From Chitinophagaceae bacterium (GTDB lineage: Bacteria > Bacteroidota > Bacteroidia > Chitinophagales > Chitinophagaceae), in assembly GCA_016787085.1 (NCBI GenBank), contig JAEUVJ010000023.1, forward strand, positions 124,001 through 188,000: 64,000 nt of DNA. The letters are read 5' to 3'. The translations under genes and the position numbers were made by a program. Positions 37,901-46,424 of the stretch are shown here, in pieces (position 1 is the stretch's first letter; the number at the start of each line of letters is the position of its first letter). The notes under the pieces were generated by a model. It was not told where the DNA came from. It made no database searches and was given only the letters and a program-made list of their open reading frames with translations.

Positions 37901-40900
37901 AAACATAACCGGCGGTTAAGCTTTCAATACCCAGCTTTTGCATTTCTGCAAAAAGTATCTCCCCGGCCTCAAGTAACTCATCACTTTTGTGCATCGCCAT
38001 ACTTCGGCTTCTCACTCTTTCCAATGCTGCTTCTATTTGTGCTTCTCTTGTCTGAGCTTCGGCTTTTTGCAAATCAAGGAAACGGGTGTAAGATTGTTCA
38101 AAGACTCTGCCGAAACGTTCGAGGATCTCCAATTCGTTGTCTGATATATGATTTTCACTCACTGTTTGGAGTCCGCTATACTTGAAGAATGTAAAACCCG
38201 CAACATACCTTTTGAGGGCTTTATTCGCTTCCTGAACATGTTTTGGGAAACGTCGGAATTCAGTCTTTGTATAAAGATATTCATCATAGATTTTTTTCTC
38301 TTCCCCTTCTATGGTGTAGATAAAATTCTTCTTCTGTTCTTTCCATGCATCCCACATGGCGTGATGGAAGGGATAATCTTCAAATTTCATGTAATACGAC
38401 TCAGGGTGCTTCCCCGTTTCGGGGTTTGCAGCCCAAACCGTATTACTCATGTCTTGCTCATCTATAAGGTTGATGATACAAAAAGTAAGGGTAAATTCAA
38501 GATTAGTGAACTCTCTGAGAAGCGTATCCACCACAGCAGATAACTCTGAGGAATGATGCATCGCCAGGCTCCGGGATCTTACTCTTTCTAACGCCGCTTC
38601 TATCTGCGCTTCTCTTGCCTGTGCTTCGGCTTTCTGTAAATCAAGAAAGCGGGTGTATGATTGTTCAAACACATTGGCAAAGCGTTTAAATACTTCATTC
38701 TCCTCATCGGAATAAGGGATACCCGCATAGTTCCCAATGGCAAATGCAATATTCTTGTTTCGTATGTTTGTTTTAGCCAATGGGGTATGCCGTAATAAAT
38801 AATTTTTAGTTTCCTTCGGGGCATCCTTCAGCCAGGTAGTTTTAATAACATGCTGATTCCATTCCAGGCTTTCATCCGCCGTTAAAATATCTGTTGAAAA
38901 CCAAATATCATTTTCTACCATTTGCTTGAAATGATTGATAGCAGGATTGTTAAGATATGGCACCTGGAGTAAAATAGGTTCCTTCACACCCGGGGCAGAC
39001 ATCCAAAATTTTAAATCGTAGTTAACGTTGTGAGTGATAAAACTTACATTAGAAAATTTAAATCCTAACTTTTGCAATTGCTCCGATACCACAATGATGA
39101 TTTCTTTCAGTTCTTCACTTTTTTGCATGCCCATGGTACGACTTCTTACTCTTTCCAACGCCGTTTCAATCTGTGCTTCCCTTGCCTGTGCTTCGGCCTG
39201 TTGCAAATCACTGAAACGGGTATAGGCCAATGAAAAAACCGAAGTAGCCCGTTGCAATAAATCCCAGCTTTCCGCAGATATTTCGCCGGGTGATGCAGCG
39301 CCCATGTAACCATTTGTGAATTTGTATAGATGATAAGTGCGGTCGGGAATGTTGTTGCCATAAAATCCAACCAATACCTTCGAATGGTCAGCACAATAGT
39401 TTATCCATTCCCTTCTTGCATCGCCCTGCATTGAAATGGAAATTTGTCTTTCTGCGGATTGGTAAAAGCGGAGCATTTTTCTTCCTATACCTGTTTCCTT
39501 TAAATTAATCGTCATGTGGTCGGACACCAATTCTTTTTCAGGATGCTGCACATCTTTTATAGCATACCAGCATTCTGTTTTTCCGGTGTGTTCCTGATGG
39601 ATATAAATAGAACTTGTTTCCAGTTCTTCTACGCCAAGCAACCCCATTTCCTTCCGTAATAATTCTGCTACCTCGACCAATTCATTTGGCTTTTGCATGG
39701 TCATGGCCCTTGACCGTACTTTCTCCATTGCAGCTTCAATCTTCGCCTGTCTTGCCTGCGCTTCAGCTTTTTGCAGGTCGAGGAAACGGGTATAGGTTTG
39801 TTCGAATACTTTGGCGAAGCGAAGGAAAATATCATGCGATTCGGGTACAGGTTCATAGGTGATAAATATGATGTACCCGTATTTGAAATATGCTACATGG
39901 TCAATCTGGGATGTGGGAAAGGAAATGCCGGCAGCTTTCATTTTGAGTAATTGCTCTCCCACGCCGGGCAACGTGCATAAATAATCATAGTGGGCGGGGC
40001 ACTCTTTTTCGCCAATTTCATTAATAAGTAATGTTTCCCCTCTTTGCCCTGCCTTATAATAACGAAGAAAAATTCCTTCCCTCGGTGTTCTGTATTTTGG
40101 AAATGTGCCCTGGCCATTGCTGCCCCATTCCAATGAACCTTTTAGGTCATCATCATAAATATTAAATGCACAAAACCAGGTGGCTACCCCTAATGTCTGA
40201 ACTTGTTTTACCAATTCAAGAGAAAGATCAGCCAGTTCCTCACTTTTATGCATTGCCATACTTCTGCTTCTCACTCTTTCCAGAGCCGCTTCAATCTGTG
40301 CTTCTCTTGCCTGTGCTTCGGCCTTTTGCAGGTCGAGGAAACGGGTATAGGTTTGGTCGAATACTTTTCCAAAGCGCTTGAAGATATCATGCGCATCAGG
40401 AACAGGTTCATAGGTAATAAACAATAGAAAGCCTTTTGGAAAGTACGCATGGTGCATGATCTGGAAAGCGGGCAGGGGATGCCCGGCTGCAACAATGGAA
40501 TCCAGAATTTCACCGACCACCGGCAGCGTACGCATATACTGGTAGTGCTTCACTAATTTTTTGCCGCCCATTTCCACCACATGCAGGGTCTTGCCTTGTT
40601 CCAGCCCCTTCCGCATCTGGATGAATAATTCATCTTTGGTGGTGGGGGCAGTAAACGGTGGTTGTAAAACACCTTCGCTGCTCATCCATAACGTAACGGC
40701 TGATTTGTCTTCGTTCCAGGTACAATAGCCTGCACTCCATGCCGGCATGCCTAATGATTGTATTTGTTGGAATAAAAGGGCAGCGGCTTCGGGTAACTCA
40801 TCACTTTGTTGCATGGCCATTGTTCTTGCCCTCACTCTTTCCAATGCTAATTGAATCTGTGCCTCCCTTGCCTGGGCTTCTGCTTTTTGAAGGTCAAGGA

Positions 40901-43022
40901 AACGGGTATAAGTTCCATCAAATACGGCAGCAAAACGTTCGAGCAATTGAATCGTTTCCTGCGGTCTTGGCTCAGGTGTAATGATGGTAAGTATTCCTTT
41001 GGAGAAAGTGGCTACATTCTGCACCCTTCGTTTGCCAAATATTTTTCGCAGTACGGGAAGCCCGGCCTTTTTCAAAAACTTAAAATACTCTTCCAGTTCA
41101 TTTCCCTGCAGGTCAATAGTAATGGATCTTGTTTTCGCCTTCCATGCTTTATACATTTTCTGCATTACATGCGGCTCATCCAGCGAAATTTGAACTAATA
41201 AATTTAATTGAGAACCTCCGTGTTGTGTAGCCCATATATCAAAAACATGTTCTTTTTCATTCACAATTTCTATGGCCATTCGCTCCGGCTCTTCCCCCAA
41301 TGCTTTGAACTGCTCAAACATAACCATAACAGTTTCCGAAAGCTCTTCACTGTGCTGCATCGCCATGGTTCTTGCCCTTACTCTTTCCAATGCCAATTCT
41401 ATTTCCGCTTCTCTTATCTGTGCCTCTGCCTGCGCTACATCCATATATCTCCGATAAGCAAAAGCAAAAACATTTCTAAAGCGTTTCAGCAATTCCAGTT
41501 TCTCTTCACCTATTGCATGGAATGTGGAAATGCCGATGGAGCCGGTACCGATAGAATAGAAATAGTAGTGGAGTGCCGTACTGTTTATTATTCTATTATC
41601 TTCTTTTTCTCCCCTGCTTTTCCGGAATGCCTTCCAGCTTTCCAAATCCTTTCCTTTAAAAACAGTTTCAGAGAAAGCATCATCAGCGCTACGGATCTGT
41701 TTTATTTGCTTTTTAATTACCGGGTGTATATCATAATATAATGGAGTAATGCTTTTCCCGATCTCATCGGAGTAATCATAGTTGACAAAAGTCTTCTTCC
41801 CGTCATCATGGATATTGATCATGGAATTTCTAAGCTCCGCAAAGCCTAATTGCTTAAGTTCTTTAAAAAGAACTTCACAGATATTAGTTAGTTCTTCCGG
41901 CTTGCGCATACCCAATGCCTGTGCTCTTACTTTTTCCAGCGACGCTTCGATCTGTGCTTCCCTTGCCTGTGCTTCTGCTTTTTCAATATCTAAGTACCGG
42001 CGATAAGCCAGCTCAAACACTTTCAGAAAACGGCTGAACAACCCTTGCTCATCCTTTGTCAGGGGCGTATAAGCAGAGATCCCCAATGCCACCGGGCCCA
42101 GTGAATACCAGTAATAGGTAAGAGATGTTGCTGTATTCAGGTATGTATCAATGAAAACATTGGTGCCTTTTTGATAATTGAGCCATTCTTTTACTTTCTC
42201 TCTTCCTTTGATGTATGTAATAGACACCTCTCCTTTCCCTTTCAGCATTTTGATGGCAAAAGCCCTGGCTACTTTATGATTGGTGTAAGCGGTCTCTGTT
42301 ATAAATGTTTTATCATGCTTTGCATAATATTCATAATTCATATAAGTCCCCTTCGGCACATTGAAAATGGCTGTCTGTACATTCCGGGTCTCCCTTACCC
42401 CCAGTTTGGCAAGCTGCAGTGAAATAGTTTTGCAGATCTTCAGCATATCCACCCGTTCTTTCATGCTCATGGCAATGGAGCGTACTTTTTCAAGAGCCGT
42501 CTCAATTTCCAGTTCCCGGTTTTTTCCCTCCAGTTCAACTGTGCGGCGTTTTACAGCTTCACGCAGTTGCAGGTTTTCTTTTTTTATTTTCTGGGCTGCA
42601 ATTTGTTCACCTTCTTCCGTGCGGCTATCGGGAAAAGAAGCATGCTGGTGAACAAGTTTCCAGGCACCACCTGTTTGTTGAAATATGGCAGTAATGCGGG
42701 CATGCCCGTAAAAAGCCCATGCACCATCAATCAAAATATGCAAATCAGACTGCTCATTAATAACAACGGTATCACCTACTGCTTTGGCACTGATTTTTCT
42801 TTTCCGGAAATCAGCCTTGCCAGTCATTTGATCGGCTGTAGTTTTATAAAATCTTACAGCTTCCTTTTTGGAGTTGAAAATTTCACTTGCTGCTGTTCCA
42901 TATGTAACCAGGTTATCATCAAGGAAGGAAGCAAAGGTTTTCATATCTCCTTTGAGATAGGCATCCCAGTAGGTATGATAAAGTTCTAGTATTTCTGTTT
43001 CCAGTTTTTTGGCCAGTTTCAT
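34971..43022 (-). CDS. Giant histidine kinase with twelve repeated sensor modules
   Basis: A 2,683-aa cytoplasmic protein without signal peptide or membrane segment. Residues about 1-140 are an NTF2-like domain. Residues about 174-2410 hold twelve copies of a module of about 185 residues. Each begins with a coiled-coil stretch (AREAQIEAALERVRSRSMAM), continues with a GAF-like alpha/beta domain, and ends with a helix such as LLERFAAVFxxTYTRFLDLQKAEAQ. The inner domain sequences differ strongly between copies while the coiled coils are nearly identical. The C-terminal 265 residues are HisKA (GIAHEIQNPLNFVNNF) and ATPase domains with a REP-like insert. Each module could bind a different ligand and pass the signal along a stacked helix to the kinase (inference). 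No receiver is attached. Confidence 0.9.
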   Translation of the reverse strand: MKLAKKLETEILELYHTYWDAYLKGDMKTFASFLDDNLVTYGTAASEIFNSKKEAVRFYKTTADQMTGKADFRKRKISAKAVGDTVVINEQSDLHILIDGAWAFYGHARITAIFQQTGGAWKLVHQHASFPDSRTEEGEQIAAQKIKKENLQLREAVKRRTVELEGKNRELEIETALEKVRSIAMSMKERVDMLKICKTISLQLAKLGVRETRNVQTAIFNVPKGTYMNYEYYAKHDKTFITETAYTNHKVARAFAIKMLKGKGEVSITYIKGREKVKEWLNYQKGTNVFIDTYLNTATSLTYYWYSLGPVALGISAYTPLTKDEQGLFSRFLKVFELAYRRYLDIEKAEAQAREAQIEASLEKVRAQALGMRKPEELTNICEVLFKELKQLGFAELRNSMINIHDDGKKTFVNYDYSDEIGKSITPLYYDIHPVIKKQIKQIRSADDAFSETVFKGKDLESWKAFRKSRGEKEDNRIINSTALHYYFYSIGTGSIGISTFHAIGEEKLELLKRFRNVFAFAYRRYMDVAQAEAQIREAEIELALERVRARTMAMQHSEELSETVMVMFEQFKALGEEPERMAIEIVNEKEHVFDIWATQHGGSQLNLLVQISLDEPHVMQKMYKAWKAKTRSITIDLQGNELEEYFKFLKKAGLPVLRKIFGKRRVQNVATFSKGILTIITPEPRPQETIQLLERFAAVFDGTYTRFLDLQKAEAQAREAQIQLALERVRARTMAMQQSDELPEAAALLFQQIQSLGMPAWSAGYCTWNEDKSAVTLWMSSEGVLQPPFTAPTTKDELFIQMRKGLEQGKTLHVVEMGGKKLVKHYQYMRTLPVVGEILDSIVAAGHPLPAFQIMHHAYFPKGFLLFITYEPVPDAHDIFKRFGKVFDQTYTRFLDLQKAEAQAREAQIEAALERVRSRSMAMHKSEELADLSLELVKQVQTLGVATWFCAFNIYDDDLKGSLEWGSNGQGTFPKYRTPREGIFLRYYKAGQRGETLLINEIGEKECPAHYDYLCTLPGVGEQLLKMKAAGISFPTSQIDHVAYFKYGYIIFITYEPVPESHDIFLRFAKVFEQTYTRFLDLQKAEAQARQAKIEAAMEKVRSRAMTMQKPNELVEVAELLRKEMGLLGVEELETSSIYIHQEHTGKTECWYAIKDVQHPEKELVSDHMTINLKETGIGRKMLRFYQSAERQISISMQGDARREWINYCADHSKVLVGFYGNNIPDRTYHLYKFTNGYMGAASPGEISAESWDLLQRATSVFSLAYTRFSDLQQAEAQAREAQIETALERVRSRTMGMQKSEELKEIIIVVSEQLQKLGFKFSNVSFITHNVNYDLKFWMSAPGVKEPILLQVPYLNNPAINHFKQMVENDIWFSTDILTADESLEWNQHVIKTTWLKDAPKETKNYLLRHTPLAKTNIRNKNIAFAIGNYAGIPYSDEENEVFKRFANVFEQSYTRFLDLQKAEAQAREAQIEAALERVRSRSLAMHHSSELSAVVDTLLREFTNLEFTLTFCIINLIDEQDMSNTVWAANPETGKHPESYYMKFEDYPFHHAMWDAWKEQKKNFIYTIEGEEKKIYDEYLYTKTEFRRFPKHVQEANKALKRYVAGFTFFKYSGLQTVSENHISDNELEILERFGRVFEQSYTRFLDLQKAEAQTREAQIEAALERVRSRSMAMHKSDELLEAGEILFAEMQKLGIESLTAGYVLLDKEEKNGLNYTPDPSTKKIMPVPVIIPHNETIHMQQVVENWKKGNPFFMVEMDEKETIKHQTFIAERSTNFPLNAAQLIAISPARLFLHNFYFKEGYVLIVGGAKLSVEQTDIMLRFAKVFQQTYTRFLDLQKAEARAKEAKIETALERVRSRTMGMQKSEELKDIIKVVYEQFAYLKIPVEHAGFIIDYKEKDDMLIWLADQHEVPSQITIPYFDSPHWNSFRQAKEKKLEFFVNHLSFEEKNKFYNDLFKLFPVPGEAKKYYFSCPGLAISTVLLENVGLYIENFAGNPYTDEENATLMRFGKVFQQTYTRFLDLQKAEAQAREAKIEAALERVRSRTLAMHKSDELAETSAVMFKQLIELGIAPNRLYINIVKDINGEAEFWITDEDGSKVSMAYTANMNDNTSFKKMFEGWKHKEHSLIIDMQGEELKDYFQHLTHLGVPFKGGLEQKRRVQHLAYFGNGFIGMASPDEQPQETIQLLERFAAVFNLTYTRFNDLQVAEAQAREAVIEASLERMRSVAMSIRKSEELIQVAESLYNELRGLGISNIRNAQIVIKMTGDEMYLVCVYSDDTSEVFRESRYDTPPITKQMYDELERSSEALYQRELGGKEFEQWLKWREDTGAKINSRLLEARSVSFCLYSIGEGHLGISAYNNITAEQLNVLKRFRNVFELSYRRFMDVAKSEEQALKLQQEKDRLELTLSELQATQKQLIQSEKMASLGELTAGIAHEIQNPLNFVNNFSEVSNELLEEMLEEVEKGNYEEAKTIADDVRQNLEKINHHGKRADGIVKGMLQHSRSSSGQKELTDINALADEYLRLAYHGLRAKDKSFNAKFETRFDETVGKINVMSQDIGRVILNLINNAFYAVSEKKILRHFDGLSAQGDSYEPTVTVSTQRNGDWVLVSVKDNGNGIPQKVLDKIFQPFFTTKPTGQGTGLGLSLSYDIVKAHGGEIKVTTQENTGTEFIIQLPYVS
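35238..35274 (-). repeat. REP-like palindromic insert inside giant kinase gene
   Basis: The sense strand reads CACTTCGACGGGCTTAGTGCTCAGGGTGACA, coding for LRHFDGLSAQGDS, at the same position in the ATPase domain as in the propeller kinase. Confidence 0.85.
35800..42503 (-). repeat. Twelve tandem sensor modules within the giant kinase gene
   Basis: Twelve units of about 550 bp repeat in tandem. The most conserved part codes for LDLQKAEAQAREAQIEAALERVRSRSMAM; the rest of each unit is diverged. First and last units (YRRYLDIEKAEAQ, YRRFMDVAKSEEQ) are more diverged than those in the middle. Confidence 0.9.
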
Positions 43023-43024
43023 AT

Positions 43025-44065
43025 TTAGCTGTTAACCGGTAATTCAATGATGAATGTTGTACCCTCTCCTTCCTTTGTTTCCACTTTTACTTCCCCGCTA
43101 TGTGTTTTTATAATATCATAGCTTAAAGACAGACCCAATCCTGTTCCCTGTCCAGTAGGTTTGGTAGTAAAGAAGGGCTGGAAAATTTTATCGAGTACTT
43201 TTTGCGGGATGCCGGCCCCATTATCTTTCACCAAAATTTTTATACCGGTGCTTGTTTTTTTTGTATCAACCGTAACAACCGGCTCATAGCCCTCCGGGTG
43301 TAGCTTCTTTTTTTCTGTCACTGCATAGAATGCATTGGTGATGAGGTTGAGAATGACACGGCCAATATCCTGCGGCATCACTTTTACCAGGCCAATACTA
43401 TCATCGAAATCAGTTTTCATAGCAGCATTGAAGGATTTGTCCCTGGCCCTTAAACCATGATAAGCCAGCCGCAGGTATTCGTCTGCCAGCGCATTAATAT
43501 CCGTAAGCTCCTTTTGTCCTGTACTGGAGCGGCTGTGCTGCAGCATGCCTTTCACAATGCCATCTGCTCTTTTGCCGTGGTGTAATATTTTCTCCAGGTT
43601 CTGGATCACATCGCCGGCAATATCTTTTGCATCATTTAAGTTGCCGTTATCCAGCTCCGTTTTCATTTCATCCAATAGTTCCTTGCTTACTTCTGAAAAA
43701 TTGTTGACGAAGTTTAACGGGTTTTGTATTTCATGGGCAATGCCGGCAGTTAGTTCACCCAGCGAGGCCATCTTTTCGGATTGAATCAATTGCGCCTGGG
43801 CCGCTTTTAGTTCTTCCAGCGATTTTTGTAAAGCATCATTTGATTCTTCTACCGCTTTTCTTTTCAGTTCCAGTTCCTGGATGGTTTCTTCCAAAAGAAT
43901 AGCGGTGGTTCGTTTTACTTTTTCAGTGCGGTCAAGTTTGAAGGTTGTTATCTCTAATTCTTTATCGGCATCTTTTATTGATTTTATGATGGCTGCCTTT
44001 TGTTCAGCAGGTAAATTTTCATCCTGCTGAATTATACTCAATACGTTTTGTAAGTGCAGGTTCAT
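43025..44065 (-). CDS. Cytoplasmic histidine kinase without sensor domain
   Basis: A 346-aa soluble protein: an N-terminal coiled coil of about 100 residues (TEKVKRTTAILLEETIQELELKR), then HisKA (GIAHEIQNPLNFVNNFSEVS, phosphoacceptor histidine about residue 113) and ATPase domain (GQGTGLGLSLSYDIIKTHSG). It has no sensor domain, so its input must come from another protein. The FIST gene next to it (1 bp away) is the obvious candidate partner (inference from position). It has no palindromic insert in the ATPase domain. Confidence 0.92.
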   Translation of the reverse strand: MNLHLQNVLSIIQQDENLPAEQKAAIIKSIKDADKELEITTFKLDRTEKVKRTTAILLEETIQELELKRKAVEESNDALQKSLEELKAAQAQLIQSEKMASLGELTAGIAHEIQNPLNFVNNFSEVSKELLDEMKTELDNGNLNDAKDIAGDVIQNLEKILHHGKRADGIVKGMLQHSRSSTGQKELTDINALADEYLRLAYHGLRARDKSFNAAMKTDFDDSIGLVKVMPQDIGRVILNLITNAFYAVTEKKKLHPEGYEPVVTVDTKKTSTGIKILVKDNGAGIPQKVLDKIFQPFFTTKPTGQGTGLGLSLSYDIIKTHSGEVKVETKEGEGTTFIIELPVNS

Positions 44066-44066
44066 C

Positions 44067-45206
44067 TTATTTTTCTTTTAATGCTATGCAACAGGTGGTG
44101 AGATTATGCATTTCAAGATTGCCGCCGGTGGCTCTTCCCAGTTCCGCATTCGAAAACATACCTGCCATTGGTACATTCCAGACATTTTTTACTCCTTCCA
44201 GCTCTTTGCTCATTAATGGACCCAGTGAAAGTATTCTTCCTGCACAACTGAATACTACCAGCGCATCTGCTTCCGGCATTTCTGTGGCTTTTAAATTTTG
44301 TACGCCTTTGATCACTTTTTCCATTACATCAAAATCGGGAGGTAATGAGAACCGGACTTTTGATCCTTGTGGTACCGACCCGCTTGTGTAATAGGAACGG
44401 TCATTCCAATCTATCATCAGACCTGGCCGCATAACCGGATCGCCTTTTTCCCGCTGCAGTTGCAAAGGAAAATTGGCAGCAATTTCAACCAGTAAATTAT
44501 TATTCTCCGGGTTTGCATTTTCAATGCCACCATATTTTGCAGTAAGATCAAGTACAGGAACATCCTCCACTGTGTATACATGGTTACCTTCGCTTTTAGT
44601 AACCATTTTTTCCGTACCAACTGCCTTCCATCCACAAGTAGCAATACCCTTAATTTCCACTTTTGATTCATCCAGTGCAATACATACCATCCCGTTGCCG
44701 CTGTCTTTTCCATTGGTAAAAACAAACGTATTCGTAAATGAATAATCATCACCGGCGGCGCCGCCAAACGCATTGACGTCTGGCCCGCATATATCTTCGA
44801 TACCCCGCAAGACCTCTTCACCATCCGCTGCAGCATTACTGATACCAATTAAAAAAGCCGGCATCGGAAACTTTGCTTTAGCTTTTTGTGCAATGCCTTT
44901 TGCTACTTCACGATATTTTTTTTCAGGATATTCTTCAAAATAAATTTGAAAATGATCTTTGTTCAAATCAAGCAAGAGAATTGCTGCTGAACTCTTCTCC
45001 GGTTCTTCATCTATGAACTCGCCATTGGTAGTGCAACCAAATATGCTGATACCTTCTTTATCCAGTAATTGACTGATTGCTTTTCTATCCTGGCTTTTTG
45101 AAATAAAGCAAATAGCTAATGTGGGTTTGAATCTGTCAGCCATGCTTTGTTCCAATGCTGCTTTAATTTCTCCTGTTGATTTTCCTTTAATTGATTTTGC
45201 TTTCAT
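44067..45206 (-). CDS. FIST-domain sensor protein (third copy)
   Basis: A 379-aa cytoplasmic protein with a FIST N domain (residues about 25-215: LAICFISKSQDRKAISQLLD, IFGCTTNGEFID, FGGAAGDDYSFTNTFVFTNG) and a FIST C domain (about 225-375: DALVVFSCAGRILSLGPLM, NVPMAGMFSNAELGRATGG). FIST domains are predicted small-ligand sensors, often linked to kinases or methyl-accepting proteins. It is 1 bp upstream of the sensor-less kinase gene and so may be its input. It is a paralogue of the two FIST genes upstream. Confidence 0.9.
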   Translation of the reverse strand: MKAKSIKGKSTGEIKAALEQSMADRFKPTLAICFISKSQDRKAISQLLDKEGISIFGCTTNGEFIDEEPEKSSAAILLLDLNKDHFQIYFEEYPEKKYREVAKGIAQKAKAKFPMPAFLIGISNAAADGEEVLRGIEDICGPDVNAFGGAAGDDYSFTNTFVFTNGKDSGNGMVCIALDESKVEIKGIATCGWKAVGTEKMVTKSEGNHVYTVEDVPVLDLTAKYGGIENANPENNNLLVEIAANFPLQLQREKGDPVMRPGLMIDWNDRSYYTSGSVPQGSKVRFSLPPDFDVMEKVIKGVQNLKATEMPEADALVVFSCAGRILSLGPLMSKELEGVKNVWNVPMAGMFSNAELGRATGGNLEMHNLTTCCIALKEK

Positions 45207-45223
45207 TTTATATTTTTTCTTTT

Positions 45224-45246
45224 GTCATCCTGCGCTTGTCGAAGGA
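45224..45246 (-). repeat. REP-like palindrome between FIST genes
   Basis: The sense strand reads TCCTTCGACAAGCGCAGGA then TGACA, the same element type found inside the kinase genes, here in the 40-bp gap between two FIST genes. Confidence 0.8.
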
Positions 45247-46410
45247 TTATTTTTCTCTTAATGCCACCAGGCAGCATGCATTATTATGATACTCATATTT
45301 GCCATTTTTTGATTTTCCATATTCACCATAGGTAAAAAAGCCTGCCATGGGGGCATCCCATATTTTCTGCACCTGCTCAATTTCTTCTTTTATTACCATC
45401 CCGAATGACAAATGTCTGCTCACACAGGAAAACATGATCAGGGCATCGGCTTGCTGCTGTGCATTGTCCTTAATGCCTTTACAGTCTTCAACAACTTTGT
45501 CAATGGAATCAAAATCCGGTGGCATCGAAAATTTTATTTTTGACCCTTGCGGAACATTTCCGGAACAAATAAGCGAACGATCTTCACGATTGGCAAACAT
45601 AGCGGTACGTATGACAGGGTCTGTATCTTCCCGTTCCACCTGCAATGGATAATACCAGGAGCTAAGAAATGTCACCACTTCATTGTTGCCTTCCTGTTGT
45701 ATCTCAACGCCCAGGAAATTCATTAACATATCCAAAGCCGGTTTATCGTCGATGGTATATACAATATTCCCTTCGCTTTTTGTAACTGTTTTTGTAGTGC
45801 CAATAGCATTCCATCCACAAGTAGCGATACCTTTAACATCTATCTTATCTTCATCAACAATGAGTGCTACCAATGCGCAGTCTTTGCTTTTTCCATTGGT
45901 AAAAACAAAGGTTGATTCAAGTGCCAGATCATCTCCTGCCTTACCTCCAAATACGGTTACTTCGCCGCTTGCCGATGAAGGAGATTTTCCAAAACCCTGT
46001 ATAATGCCTTCAATAAAAGGTTCACCATCTGAGGACACTCCGCTATTAGCTATAATAAACGCAGGGTTGGTAAAGGTTTTTTTACCGATGATGCCAAGTT
46101 TGTTTGCATCTTCTAGGGCGGTCACCTGGCTCGTTTCAAGAAATTCAATTTTAAAATAAGCCGGATTCATGTCGAGCAGCATTATAACAATGCTGCCTCC
46201 TTCAATTTCGCCATCAATAAATTCACCTGCAGTGGTAGCGCCAAATATCTGAATGCCATTGACGTCAAGTAAACCGGAAATAGCTTCTCTGTCCTGTTTA
46301 ACAGATATGAATACAATGGCTAAAGTTGGCTTGAATCCATCAGCCATGCTTTCTGCCAATGCAGAACTGATTTCTTCAATTGATTTTCCTTTGATGGATT
46401 TTGCTTTCAT
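45247..46410 (-). CDS. FIST-domain sensor protein (second copy)
   Basis: A 387-aa cytoplasmic protein with FIST N (LAIVFISVKQDREAISGLLD, IFGATTAGEFIDGE, FGGKAGDDLALESTFVFTNG) and FIST C (DALIMFSCVSRHLSFGMVI, DAPMAGFFTYGEYGKSKNG) domains. It is closely related to the FIST genes on both sides, clearly by duplication. The ligand is unknown; the FIST family has been proposed to bind small molecules such as amino acids. The 40-bp gap to the next gene holds a REP-like palindrome. Confidence 0.92.
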   Translation of the reverse strand: MKAKSIKGKSIEEISSALAESMADGFKPTLAIVFISVKQDREAISGLLDVNGIQIFGATTAGEFIDGEIEGGSIVIMLLDMNPAYFKIEFLETSQVTALEDANKLGIIGKKTFTNPAFIIANSGVSSDGEPFIEGIIQGFGKSPSSASGEVTVFGGKAGDDLALESTFVFTNGKSKDCALVALIVDEDKIDVKGIATCGWNAIGTTKTVTKSEGNIVYTIDDKPALDMLMNFLGVEIQQEGNNEVVTFLSSWYYPLQVEREDTDPVIRTAMFANREDRSLICSGNVPQGSKIKFSMPPDFDSIDKVVEDCKGIKDNAQQQADALIMFSCVSRHLSFGMVIKEEIEQVQKIWDAPMAGFFTYGEYGKSKNGKYEYHNNACCLVALREK

Positions 46411-46424
46411 GTTTTCCTAAATGT

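Noticed and set aside
35414..42989. Many plus-strand frames of 60-200 codons opposite the giant kinase
   Set aside because: They are antisense shadows of the repeated coding sequence; similar frames recur in each module because the modules are repeated.
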